Source: a bacterium (lineage in GTDB: Bacteria > 4484-113 > JAGGVC01). From it: DNA of 41,656 bases. Below the pieces are notes generated by a model. That model worked only from the letters and a program-made list of their open reading frames with translations. It did not search any database and was not told the DNA's origin. Position numbers and translations under genes: made by a program. Positions 25,418 to 34,900 of the stretch are shown here, in pieces (the first letter of the stretch is position 1; every line of letters starts with the position of its first letter). The stretch lies in assembly GCA_039961635.1 (NCBI GenBank), contig JABRWB010000056.1, forward strand, positions 1 to 41,656, written 5' to 3'.

Positions 25418-26873
25418 GCGCTGGATGCTCACCTCCGGAGGAGGCGCGCCACTGCGCCTCGAGCGCAATGGACCGCTTTATCCCCCTCTTCACCTTTATA
25501 AGCGTGTAAATTATTCCCCACGCGAAGAGAAGCACGAAAATCGAATAAATAACGAAGAACAGCTTGCCGGAATACGGCAACGCGTCGTAAGCCTCCAGGT
25601 ACCACGCCCATTTGAGGACGCCGGGGCCTTCAAGCTCCTTCACTTGGAACGGCCGGAATCCGGGTTCTTCCACAGCGGTCTCGCCGACCGTCCTTACGCT
25701 TGTTCCGATGGAATGCTCCGCCGAAATGGAATGGCTGGAAATCACCGAGCTCCCAAGGTACCACGGATGCTGGTAAACCATTCCGAGTCCGACGATCGTC
25801 ATATGAAGGATTGAAACCGGAACGAGAAACTTCCACGCGAATCCCATCAGCTGGTCGACGCGGAATCTGGGAAGCGTCGCGCGCAGCCAGATGAAGACGA
25901 ACACCATCAGGTAGGTTTTGAGGAAAAACCAAAACAGGCTGGTGAACCACAGCCCGCCGTAGCCGAGGAACATCGGCCCTTTCCATCCGCCCAGGAAGCA
26001 CGTCGTCACTATCGCGCTCACGACGAAAACGTTCGTGTATTCCGCAAGAAAGAACAGCGCGAACTTCATTCCGCTGTACTCGATGTGGAATCCCGCGACG
26101 AGCTCGCTTTCGGCCTCCGGCAGGTCGAACGGGCTGCGGTTCGTTTCGGCCACTCCGCATATCAGGTAAATCAGAAATCCGGCAAACTGCGGAATCAAAT
26201 TCCAAATCAATGTCTGGCTGTGCACGATGTCCACGAGCGAAGTCGAGCCGGCCGTCATCACGACTCCGATAAGCGCGACGACCATCGGCACTTCGTAGCT
26301 GATTATCTGGGCTGCGTTTCGCACCGCGCTTATCAGCGCGTATTTGTTGTTCGAGCCCCAGCCCGCCATTATGAATCCGATGAGCGCGACCGAAGATACC
26401 GCGAGCAAATAAAGCACGCCGACGTTGAGGTCTTTTACGATGAAAACGTGATACTTGCCGCCGGCGATCGCCGCGCCGTACGGAATCACGACGAACGCCA
26501 TGAGCGCGGGTACGAACACCGCGAACGGCGCGACGTTGTAAACGACCGGATCCGCCGAAAGCGGCATTATGTCTTCTTTCTGAAGAAGCTTCAGCGCGTC
26601 GGCTATCGTTTGAAGCAGTCCCTGCGGGCCGACGCGGTTCGGGCCGAGCCTGAGCTGGAAAAATCCGATGATGCGCCGCTCGAAAAGGACGACGAAAAGA
26701 ACCGTAACCACGATGAACAGGACGACGACGAGAAACGCGACGAACTGGTTGACGCCGCCCGCCCACGCCGCCGCGGCGTCCGGCGGCATCCCCCAGCCGG
26801 TGAACACCGACACCAGCCACGCGTAAAACGCGTCCAGGATGCTGTTGTGCGGCGCGGCGCCGAGTGGGTTCAT
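25410..26873 (-). CDS. nuoH: NuoH, complex I quinone-site membrane subunit, extended
   Basis: 487 residues against about 320-350 typical. The start at 26873 (MNPLGAAPHN) overlaps the nuoD stop as ATGA. The core is standard: ERRIIGFFQLRLGPNRVGP (65-83), VAETNRSPFDLPEAESELVAG (about 241-261) and LRATLPRFRVDQLM (330-343). Beyond residue about 372 there are 115 extra residues: a soluble stretch, then a further membrane helix at about 437-460 and a basic tail. NuoH forms the quinone channel with NuoB and NuoD. Confidence 0.95.
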   Translation of the reverse strand: MNPLGAAPHNSILDAFYAWLVSVFTGWGMPPDAAAAWAGGVNQFVAFLVVVLFIVVTVLFVVLFERRIIGFFQLRLGPNRVGPQGLLQTIADALKLLQKEDIMPLSADPVVYNVAPFAVFVPALMAFVVIPYGAAIAGGKYHVFIVKDLNVGVLYLLAVSSVALIGFIMAGWGSNNKYALISAVRNAAQIISYEVPMVVALIGVVMTAGSTSLVDIVHSQTLIWNLIPQFAGFLIYLICGVAETNRSPFDLPEAESELVAGFHIEYSGMKFALFFLAEYTNVFVVSAIVTTCFLGGWKGPMFLGYGGLWFTSLFWFFLKTYLMVFVFIWLRATLPRFRVDQLMGFAWKFLVPVSILHMTIVGLGMVYQHPWYLGSSVISSHSISAEHSIGTSVRTVGETAVEEPGFRPFQVKELEGPGVLKWAWYLEAYDALPYSGKLFFVIYSIFVLLFAWGIIYTLIKVKRGIKRSIALEAQWRASSGGEHPAHV

Positions 26874-28018
26874 CTGTCCACGTCCCCCAGTACGATGTCC
26901 ACGCCGCCGAGTATCGCGATAAGATCGCCGATCATGTATCCCAGCGTCAGCTCCTCGATTGCGGAAAGGTTGACGAAAGAAGGCGCGCGCAGGTGGAACC
27001 GCCAGGGCTTTTTGGCTTTGTCCTCGCTCGTCACCATGAATCCGCCAAGCTCGCCTCGCGGGCTTTCGATGCGCCGGTAGGTCATCCCCTGTTTGCACTT
27101 GATGGACACCGGAACCTTTGCGGTGTACGGCCCTTCCGGCAGCCCTTCGACGGCCTGCTTGAGAATCCTGTTTGACTGGCGCATCTCCATCATCCGGACT
27201 CGGTATCGCGCCATCACGTCGCAGCCGCTATCCACCGCGCGGTCGAAAGTGAAATCGGGATACGCGCAGTACGGCTCGTCTATGCGAAGATCCCAGGCGA
27301 CGCCGCTTCCGCGCAGCATCGGGCCGGAGAGCCCCCAGTTTATAGCGCGCTCCGCGCTCATCACACCGACGCTCGTCACGCGCTCCACGAAAATCGCGTT
27401 GCCCGTGACAAGCTCCTCGTATTCGTCCATATATTTCGGAAACGTCTCGGTGAATTTCGCAAGGCGCTTCATAAACTCCGGCGTCACATCCGCGCGCACG
27501 CCGCCCGGCCGGATGTAGTTGAACAAAAGCCGCGCTCCGGTCACGAGCTCGAACATGTCGCAGATGTCCTCGCGCTCGCGGAACGCGTAGAACATCGGCG
27601 TCGTCGCGCCGAGGTCGAGCAGGAACGTCCCCCACCACAAAAGGTGGGACGAAATCCGGTTGAGCTCCATCATGATCACGCGGATCCACTCGGCGCGCTT
27701 GGTCGGCTCGATTTCGGCCAGCTCTTCGGCGCACGCGGTCATGATGTAGCTGTTGAACATGCTAGACAGGTAATCCGCGCGGTCGAGCAACGGAATGCCC
27801 TGCAAAAACTCTTTCGATTCGAGGTTCTTTTCGATTCCGCGGTGCAGGTAGCCCAGGTGGGAGTCCACGCACGTGATGACCTCGCCGTTCGCCTTGACTT
27901 CGAGGCGCAGAACGCCGTGCGTGGATGGATGCTGCGGGCCGAAGTTGATCGTCAGCTCGTCGGTCGCGAGCGAGTCGGTGCGCCTGCGCAGCGTTTCGGT
28001 GGTGAACCGGTGCGTCAT
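26870..28018 (-). CDS. nuoD: NuoD, complex I 49-kDa-type subunit
   Basis: 382 residues. It has NINFGPQHPSTHGVLR-type quinone-pocket sequence near the N-terminus (INFGPQHPSTHGVLRLEV), then DSHLGYLHRGIEKNLE, and the C-terminal D-x-x-x-G-x-x-D region (ILGGVDIVLGDVDR). NuoD and NuoB bound the quinone headgroup. NuoC is a separate gene here, overlapping by an ATGA. The stop overlaps nuoH. Confidence 0.97.
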   Translation of the reverse strand: MTHRFTTETLRRRTDSLATDELTINFGPQHPSTHGVLRLEVKANGEVITCVDSHLGYLHRGIEKNLESKEFLQGIPLLDRADYLSSMFNSYIMTACAEELAEIEPTKRAEWIRVIMMELNRISSHLLWWGTFLLDLGATTPMFYAFREREDICDMFELVTGARLLFNYIRPGGVRADVTPEFMKRLAKFTETFPKYMDEYEELVTGNAIFVERVTSVGVMSAERAINWGLSGPMLRGSGVAWDLRIDEPYCAYPDFTFDRAVDSGCDVMARYRVRMMEMRQSNRILKQAVEGLPEGPYTAKVPVSIKCKQGMTYRRIESPRGELGGFMVTSEDKAKKPWRFHLRAPSFVNLSAIEELTLGYMIGDLIAILGGVDIVLGDVDR

Positions 28019-28575
28019 TCGGCGTCCTCCCCGGCCTTCGCCTTTCCCTTGCCGTCGCCCGAAAGCGCCTTGAGCATCTCCTCCTCGCGTTCTTTCAGGT
28101 TGCGGATGTTCATCGCAGGGTCAAGCTGGTAACTCTTGCGCAGCGGGTGGAAATCGCACGAATCCTCCATCAGTATTCTGCGCAAATCCGGATGCCCGGT
28201 GAACCGGACGCCGAACATATCGAAAACTTCGCGCTCCTGCCAGTCGGCCGAGCTGAACGCGTTCGCGAGCGACGGAACTTCGAGCGCGCCCTCGTCAAGG
28301 GGAACGTAAATTGCAAGCGTGTGCTTGTGCAGCAGGCTGGTGAAGTGGTAAACCATCATCACGCCCGGCGCGTCAAAACGCTCGTACGCCGTAACGTTGC
28401 GCAAATAGGTCAGGTCGAGTGCCGGGTCGGCCGCAAGAGCTTCCACAACGGACAACAGTTGTTCGGGCTTAAGCGCAAGCGAGCTTGCCTCCGCGTCGAA
28501 CTGCGCGCCCGCCGGCAGGATCTTCACGATCCTGTCTTGCCCTTCACCGGCAATCGCAAATCCCTGAATCGCCAA
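28015..28575 (-). CDS. nuoC: NuoC, complex I 30-kDa-type subunit
   Basis: 186 residues from a TTG at 28575, ten bases after the nuoB stop; no convincing Shine-Dalgarno precedes it. The conserved signature is DWQEREVFDMFGVRFTGHP then RRILMEDSCDFHPLRKSYQL. The C-terminal 20 residues are Lys/Gly/Glu-rich. It is a structural subunit of the peripheral arm that packs on NuoD. Its stop overlaps the nuoD start. Confidence 0.95.
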   Translation of the reverse strand: MAIQGFAIAGEGQDRIVKILPAGAQFDAEASSLALKPEQLLSVVEALAADPALDLTYLRNVTAYERFDAPGVMMVYHFTSLLHKHTLAIYVPLDEGALEVPSLANAFSSADWQEREVFDMFGVRFTGHPDLRRILMEDSCDFHPLRKSYQLDPAMNIRNLKEREEEMLKALSGDGKGKAKAGEDAE

Positions 28576-28585
28576 TACAATCGGC

Positions 28586-29101
28586 CTACTTGTTCGCCAG
28601 AATGAACCGCTCCGAGTCCTTCCGGAACGATTCCTGCTTCATCTTGCGCTGCACCATCAATATTCCGTCGAAAAGCGCCTCGGGGCGCGGCGGGCAGCCG
28701 GGCACGTATACGTCCACCGGGATGATCTTGTCTATCCCGCGCAGGACGCTGTAGCTGTCCCCGTGTATCCCGCCGCTTATCGCGCAGCTTCCCATCGCGA
28801 TCACGTACTTGGGATCGGGCATCTGCTCGTAGAGCTTTTTCACCCTTCCCGCCATCTTGTAAGTCACCGTTCCCGCAACGATCATCAAATCGCTCTGCCG
28901 CGGGGAGGGGCGGAACACCTCGCTTCCGAACCGCGCGATGTCGAACCGCGCGGCCGAGCTGCATATCATCTCGATCGCGCAGCATGCCAGCCCCATCGTG
29001 AGCGGCCAGACCGAGTTGCCGCGCCCCCAGTTGAGCGCGGCCTCGACCGTGGTCAACACCACGTTATCTTCCGACGCTTTCACGCCGTCGATCAGACCCA
29101 T
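28586..29101 (-). CDS. nuoB: NuoB, complex I N2-cluster subunit
   Basis: 171 residues from the ATG at 29101, overlapping the nuoA end by ten bases. It binds the terminal [4Fe-4S] cluster N2 that reduces quinone. The ligands are visible as the tandem C40-C41 (LACCAIEM), C105 ([10 protein letters not shown]) and C135 ([11 protein letters not shown]). The frame is open farther upstream but that part lies inside nuoA. Confidence 0.97.
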   Translation of the reverse strand: MGLIDGVKASEDNVVLTTVEAALNWGRGNSVWPLTMGLACCAIEMICSSAARFDIARFGSEVFRPSPRQSDLMIVAGTVTYKMAGRVKKLYEQMPDPKYVIAMGSCAISGGIHGDSYSVLRGIDKIIPVDVYVPGCPPRPEALFDGILMVQRKMKQESFRKDSERFILANK

Positions 29102-29487
29102 TCGAACGCACCTTCTTTGTAGGCGAACCACCACGCAAGCAAGAGCAGCGCAAGGAAAAGCGCCATCTCGCCGAACGCGGGGAAGCCCAAAGCCTGGAAA
29201 TAATCCGGCTCGATTCCGTACAAAAGTATCCGGTAAGCGGACGCCCACGGAAAGATGAACACGACGTCCACGTCGAAAACGAGGTAAACGATCGCCAGGA
29301 CGTAAAACCGCGGGTTGAACTTGCCCCACGCCTGGCCCTGCGGCTCTTCGCCGCATTCGTACGTTGTGAGTTTGGAGAGCGCGATCCGGCTGGGCCGGAT
29401 AATCCACGCGACCAGCAGCGCGACGCCCGTGAAGGCGATTCCCGCGAGCAGGAACAGCGCTACCCAGTTGTAGTCCTGATAAGGCAA
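29092..29487 (-). CDS. nuoA: NuoA, complex I membrane subunit
   Basis: 131 residues with three membrane helices. The conserved loop is [14 protein letters not shown] then [21 protein letters not shown], including the acidic pair in helix 2. The start is a TTG at 29487 with GGAG about five bases upstream. It is the first gene of the complex I operon, with a promoter and a palindromic site in the 244 bases before it. Confidence 0.95.
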   Translation of the reverse strand: MPYQDYNWVALFLLAGIAFTGVALLVAWIIRPSRIALSKLTTYECGEEPQGQAWGKFNPRFYVLAIVYLVFDVDVVFIFPWASAYRILLYGIEPDYFQALGFPAFGEMALFLALLLLAWWFAYKEGAFEWV

Positions 29488-29520
29488 AACGGCTCCGGTT
29501 GCTCCCCAAAAACGCGTCGA

Positions 29521-29535
29521 GGGCGCCTGGCGCCC
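29521..29535. promoter_or_regulatory. Perfect palindrome in the nuo leader
   Basis: GGGCGCC-T-GGCGCCC, seven-base arms around one base. It lies between the predicted transcription start (about 29544) and the nuoA TTG, so a repressor bound here would block the operon. In RNA the loop is too tight for the full stem. Confidence 0.5.
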
Positions 29536-29550
29536 CCAAAGCGGAAAAAT

Positions 29551-29578
29551 GATATAGACCGCGCCGGACGCGTGTCAA
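29551..29578 (-). promoter_or_regulatory. Sigma-70-like promoter of the nuo operon
   Basis: Minus strand: TTGACA (29578-29573), 16 bases, TATATC (29556-29551). The -35 is perfect and the -10 matches four of six. It gives a leader of about 57 bases before nuoA. Confidence 0.6.
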
Positions 29579-29731
29579 GGAAATCGGGCGTCGCCGGCAT
29601 TTGGCGAAGCTGTGTGAAAGTGCGTTACAAGCGCCCGGCCGATGTTTGTTACCGCCCGAAGGCCGCGATTCCCGAAAGCCCCGCCCGTTTTGGATCGGCG
29701 ACAGGCCGCCCGGTGCAATCCCGAAGCCGCC

Positions 29732-30679
29732 TCAAATCAGGAAATACGCCAGCCCCGCCGCGATAAGCGCGCCCGAAAGCGTCGCCAGAAAGTTGACAAC
29801 ATGGTTGCGGTGCTCTTTGGACAGCCCGAGCCTAATCAGCAGCCCTTGCTCGATGGTCGCGCCGAGGACGCTGTCCATAAACGAGGCGGCGACGCCTGAA
29901 AAAGCGACCGCCGCTAGAATCGTTCCGCCGTCCAGTGCCGAATACCAAAGTTCGACAAGAGGCTTGAGCAGGAAAAACAGCCAATACGGAAGCTCGGGAT
30001 AAACTTCGAACGTTCCCGCGAAGTAATAGGCCTTTCGAAGCAACTCCGACAACGCAATCCATCCGATAGCCGCCGCGGCCAACGCGCCCGCGATCGTGCC
30101 CGCGATGCTCACCGCGCCGTCCGTGCCCGGCGCGACGCGCGTTCCCGAAAACGGGCGCGTCACCAGGTAAGCCGGCGCGCGGAACGCCTTGCCGATCTCG
30201 CCCGCGACGGTGTCGGCCGCCGCGGCGGAAAGCGCGCCCGCGATGGCCATGGCAAGCGGAAACATCGCTTCCGGACTCATCTCGGTGTATTGGAAATCGG
30301 AAATCGAACTGACGACGACCGACAGGAATGCCGTTGCGGCCGCCACTCCCCCGTTTCCGAGCACGCTGCCCGCGCCGCGCCGCCCGCCCGGCGCGCGTCT
30401 TTGCCCGTTTTTTGGATTAAGGAGCTGGTTCAGCCTCGTCGCCGCCTCGCCCAAAACGACCATCGCGACCAGCGCGGGATAAAACTCCGGCGCGCCCCCG
30501 GCGAACGCGCATCCGACTGCGAACGCGGCTCCCGCGCCGCGCTTCGTGAGCACGCCAAGCCGCCATCCGGCGAGCGCCAGCAGCGCGGACAGCCCTGCAA
30601 GAAGCGGCAGCGTTTGCACGGGGATAGAGTAGCGCAAATAAGCCGGCAAATCCGGCAGGTACGCATTATTTGTTATCAT
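29732..30679 (-). CDS. DUF92 family membrane protein
   Basis: 315 residues, about eight membrane helices, from the ATG at 30679 (MITNNAYLPDL). The DUF92 signature includes LTKRGAGAAFAVGCAFAGG, GNGGVAAATAFL, SAAAADTVAGEIGKAF and GTDGAVSIAGTIAGALAAA. The family includes TMEM19 and the plant/cyanobacterial phytyl-phosphate kinase VTE6; some members are prenyl-phosphate kinases. A lipid or isoprenoid phosphate kinase role is possible but not shown here. It is divergent from the phosphatase gene with only 30 bases between starts. No strong Shine-Dalgarno precedes it. Confidence 0.88.
   Translation of the reverse strand: MITNNAYLPDLPAYLRYSIPVQTLPLLAGLSALLALAGWRLGVLTKRGAGAAFAVGCAFAGGAPEFYPALVAMVVLGEAATRLNQLLNPKNGQRRAPGGRRGAGSVLGNGGVAAATAFLSVVVSSISDFQYTEMSPEAMFPLAMAIAGALSAAAADTVAGEIGKAFRAPAYLVTRPFSGTRVAPGTDGAVSIAGTIAGALAAAAIGWIALSELLRKAYYFAGTFEVYPELPYWLFFLLKPLVELWYSALDGGTILAAVAFSGVAASFMDSVLGATIEQGLLIRLGLSKEHRNHVVNFLATLSGALIAAGLAYFLI
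30671..30679 (+). promoter_or_regulatory. Extended -10 for the phosphatase gene
   Basis: TGT-TATCAT, an extended -10 about 31 bases before the phosphatase ATG. It covers the start codon of the divergent DUF92 gene (30679-30677), so the two transcription units would interfere. Confidence 0.35.
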
Positions 30680-30709
30680 TTCATCGCCATTCCGGCACGG
30701 GGTGCGGAA

Positions 30710-31813
30710 ATGAAAACTCGGCTGGACGGATTGTTGCGCTCTCTTCCGGTTCCCGCTGTTGCGGCGGTACTGGTTTTCGCGCTGATAATAAATTTTTCCG
30801 ACTCCCGCGTCGTGCTTGCGGGCGAGCCGCTGCCCACGGATGCGCCCCGGCACGTTCTTCTAATCGGATGGGACGGCGCTCAGCGCGAGCACGTCCGGGA
30901 GATGCTCGCCGCGGGCCTGCTGCCCAATCTTGCGCAGCTCGCGTCCGAAGGCGCGCTTCTCGACGTGGATATCACCGAGACGACGGACACGAAAGCGGGC
31001 TGGGCGCAGATTCTGTCCGGCTTTCCGGCGTCTACAACCGGCGTCTATTCGAACGGAAAATATCAACCGATTCCCGCCGGATACACGGTTTTCGAGCGCT
31101 TGGAAGCGCGGTTCGGCCCGGAGGGATTCGCCACGCTGGCGGTGATCGGCAAGGGCGAAAACGTGGGCGCCGATCCGCCGGAGTGGTACAGGCTGGACAA
31201 GAAAGGCAATCCGGAAGGCGTGAAAAACAAGAAAATGCGGCGAAAGCTGCTCGCGGTTGGAACGATCCGCCAGGAAGGCGGCGAGCGGATTCTCTTCGTC
31301 CCCGGCAAGCCGTTCTACAACGCCAAAAAGGCGATGGATCTGTTCGTCAACTCGCTCGGAAAAAACGACATAGTGGGCGAGAGGGCGCTTTCGGAAATTT
31401 CAAAGCACGCGCGCGAGCCGTTCTTTTTCTTTATCCACTTCGCCGAGGTGGATTCGAACGGCCACAAATACGGCGAAAACTCGCCGGAGTACGAAGCCGC
31501 GCTGGTCTCGTGCGACGAATGGCTGGGCAAAATCCGAAGGCGGCTCAAGACGCTCGGAATCGGCGACGCGCTCGTATACGTCACTTCCGACCACGGCTTC
31601 GACGAGGGGATGCGTACGCACAAGAACGCGCCGCGGGTTTTCCTCGCGACGAACGACAGCGCCATCGCCGCATCGGAAAGGGCGGGGAGCTTCATAAGGG
31701 GAGATTACACCGCGCCCCCGGCCTGGAACCGGATGGACATCGCCCCGGCGATTTTGGATCGATATGGGATGGAGGTTGCGATAGCCGGGGAAATGAAAAT
31801 CGCGGCGGAGTGA
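30710..31813 (+). CDS. Alkaline-phosphatase-superfamily phosphodiesterase, exported
   Basis: 367 residues from the ATG at 30710 (MKTRLDGLLRSL); the open frame extends upstream but overlaps the DUF92 gene. An N-terminal hydrophobic segment (about 15-37, ending VVLAGEP) is a signal peptide or anchor. Type I phosphodiesterase/nucleotide pyrophosphatase metal ligands are visible. They are D55 (LIGWDGAQ), a candidate nucleophile Thr at 92-94 (ETTDTKAGWAQILSG), the D and H of FAEVDSNGHKYG, the DH of TSDHGF, and H of MRTHKNAPRVF. It probably hydrolyses phosphate mono- or diesters outside the cytoplasm; the substrate is unknown. Confidence 0.88.
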   Translation: MKTRLDGLLRSLPVPAVAAVLVFALIINFSDSRVVLAGEPLPTDAPRHVLLIGWDGAQREHVREMLAAGLLPNLAQLASEGALLDVDITETTDTKAGWAQILSGFPASTTGVYSNGKYQPIPAGYTVFERLEARFGPEGFATLAVIGKGENVGADPPEWYRLDKKGNPEGVKNKKMRRKLLAVGTIRQEGGERILFVPGKPFYNAKKAMDLFVNSLGKNDIVGERALSEISKHAREPFFFFIHFAEVDSNGHKYGENSPEYEAALVSCDEWLGKIRRRLKTLGIGDALVYVTSDHGFDEGMRTHKNAPRVFLATNDSAIAASERAGSFIRGDYTAPPAWNRMDIAPAILDRYGMEVAIAGEMKIAAE

Positions 31814-31900
31814 AACGCAAATCAACAGCAATCTCCGCAATTCCGACCTTGAGATTTTCGATTAAGCGCTGCAATCGACAACCAATTCAATTTCAAACGG

Positions 31901-31955
31901 TGCTAGAATTAAACGGCAAGGGAAGAGATTAATGACGCGGATACCCCTTGCCGTT
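31901..31955 (+). promoter_or_regulatory. Extended -10 followed by an 11-bp hairpin before the sensor kinase
   Basis: TGC-TAGAAT at 31901-31909 resembles an extended -10. AACGGCAAGGG (31912-31922) pairs perfectly with CCCTTGCCGTT (31945-31955) over a 22-base loop. The hairpin would begin near the 5' end of the kinase message. No T-run follows, so a classical terminator for the phosphatase gene is less likely. Confidence 0.45.
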
Positions 31956-31994
31956 AAGCAGAATTAGAAGCCTTCTTTCGTTCCGGAGAATTCT

Positions 31995-34900
31995 ATGAGC
32001 CGTGGCGCAGTGCCGAAGGATCTTTTCGCAATCGTGTACAAGGCCTATCCAGACACGTTTGTGCCGGTCGTTTTCGATGGAAAGGTTGCCGAAATCACGG
32101 GACACAGCGCGGAGGACTTTCTTTCCGGGCACGTCAAGTGGGCGGACCTGGTTCATCCGGACGACAGAGGGGATTTCAATACGCATATCCGAGAAAATGC
32201 GGCATTTCCCGGATTGACTACTTCACACGATTACCGATTAACCGCAAAGGACGGCAGCATCCGGAGGGTGCGCGTTCTTTGCGTCAGCGAGGCCGGATCG
32301 GGTGGCAAACCGGCGACGCTCATGGGAACGATATACGATGTGACAAACGAAAAAAACGCCGAGATTGAGCTGAAAGAATCGCGCGAGCTTTTCCGAACGA
32401 TTTTTAACTCAAGCCCAATTCCATCTTACATGGTAGGGCTGGCAGACCGCAAGATTGTGATGGTGAATTCCGCCTTCGAGTCCGTTTTCGGATTCACGCA
32501 GGAAGAAGTAATTGGCCAGTTCCCGGTGGAGCTTGGCTTCTTCGGGGAAGAACCGGAAAATACCGCCGTATGCAAGCGTCTGGTGGAGGAAGGAAAGCTT
32601 AGGGATTTCGAGTACATTTTTAATACCAAGAGCGGCGAAGTTCGAACGGGCATCGCATATTGTAAAGTAATCGAAATGCAAGGCGTACCTTGTGTCCTGG
32701 TAGAAACGATAGACATCACCGACCGAAAAAAAGCGGAAAGCGCATTGCTTGAAAGCGCAACGAACCTGAGAAAAACCCAGGAAATCGCCAGGCTGGGAAG
32801 CTGGCACTACAATATGAAAGGCAGCCTAACCTGGAGCGCTCAAAGCTATAACAATTTGGGCGTATCGCCGGACAGTTTCACTCCGACTGCGGCTTCCTTT
32901 ATGGAATTGATCCACTCCGGCGACCGCGAAGCGATGCGGGAGTGGATAAGAGCCTGCAAGGCGGCTGAAAATCCCGGCGAGCTTGAATTCCGCTGCGTCC
33001 ACCCGGACGGCTCGATTCACTGGCTTGGCGTGCGCGGAGAGCTTGTCTGCGACGCGGACGGCAAGCCCCTGTATATGGCCGGAACCAATCTGGATATTAC
33101 CAGACGCAAGCAGGCGGAGGAAAAGCTGAACGAGAACATCGAAAGAATGCGCCTGATAATCAAAGGCTCGAACGTCGGCCTTTGGGACTGGGATCTTCGC
33201 ACGAACAAGGTTTACTACTCCCCCGAATGGAAAAGCCAGATCGGATACGAAGAGCACGAAATTTCGGACAGCTTCGACGAATGGCAAAGCCGCGTGCACC
33301 CCGACGACCTTGAGCCGACTTTGAAATCGTTCAACGATTTCATAGCAAGCCAGCGTCCGTACAACGAAGTCGAATTCAGGTTCCGCCACAAAGACGGCTC
33401 GTACCGCTGGATTTTCTCAAGCTCATCCTTCATTTACGGCGATAATGACAAGCCCGTCAGAATGATCGGCACGCACCTGGACATTACCGATCGCAAAAAC
33501 GCGGAAATCGCGTTAAGGGAAAGCCGGGTTCACCTGTCCAACGCTTTGCGCATCGCCAAGGTCGGCCACTGGGAGCACGATTACATCAACAACGTTTTTC
33601 GCTTCACCGACGAGTTTTACGAGCTGATGCACACCAATGCAATCGAAATGGGCGGGTATGAAATTCCACCTGAAAGGTATGTCGAGCTTTTCATGGATCC
33701 CCGGGACGCGCATATGGTTGCGGACGAAATCAAGAAGGCGATTGAAACCACGGATCCAAATTACAGCGCCAGATTGGAACACCGCGTCAAGTTCGCCGAC
33801 GGAACCGCGGGGCACGTCGCCGTTCGATTTCAAGTCGTGAAGGATGAACAGGGAAGGACGATTAAAACCATCGGGGCGAACCAGGACATAACCGAACGAA
33901 AGCTTGCCGAGATGGAGATTGCCCAGCTTCGCGAGGAATTTGCCCAGGCGCAGAAAATGGAATCGGTGGGCAGGCTTGCGGGCGGCGTCGCGCACGACAT
34001 GAACAATATGCTGACGATTATCCTCGGTTATTCCGAAATGTTGATGGAAGCTCTGAAGCAGTCTTCGTCCGAGCTTTACGAGCAGGCCGGAGAGATATAC
34101 AAAGCCGGAAAGCGCGCGCAGGGAATAGTGCGCCAGCTTCTCGCTTTCAGCCGCAAGCAGGTTCTCCAAGTGAATGTTTTCGAAATCAACGAGCTTATTT
34201 CGGACTTTCAAAAATTGCTGGGGAGATTAATCGGCGAAGACATAGAGCTGAAGCTGATGCTCGGAGCGGACGCGGGTAAAGTCGAAGCCGACCCGTCGCA
34301 AATCGAGCAGGTGATTCTGAATCTGGCCGTTAACGCGCGCGACGCGATGCCGACCGGCGGGACGTTGGTTATCGAAACCGCCTCGGAGCATTTTGACCAA
34401 TCATACGCGTCGATGCGCCCGGAGATGAATGCTGGCGACTACGTGTGCATCTCGGTCAGCGACACCGGAACCGGGATGGACCCGGATACTGCTTCCAAAA
34501 TATTCGAGCCGTTTTTCACCACAAAAGGCCTCGGCATGGGAACCGGTCTTGGATTGTCCACGGTTTACGGAATCGTGAAGCAGCACGGCGGACACATTTA
34601 CGTATACAGCGAGCCTGGAATCGGCACGACATTCAAGGTTTACCTGCCCAAGGCGGGATCGCCCGAAGTGAAATCGGAGAGCGCGCACGAGGCCGCGGCA
34701 GGCGGCGGCCATGAAACGATTCTGATAGTCGAAGACGACGAAAGCGTAAGGAGGCTCGCCGAGCGTTTTCTCGGCCCCGCGGGTTACCGCGTTCTCTCGG
34801 CGCACGACATTGAAACAGCCAAGCAACTCGCGCAAAGGGCAGGTCAGATTCACCTGCTTCTGACCGACGTTGTAATGCCTGGAAAGGGCGGCAGGCAGGT

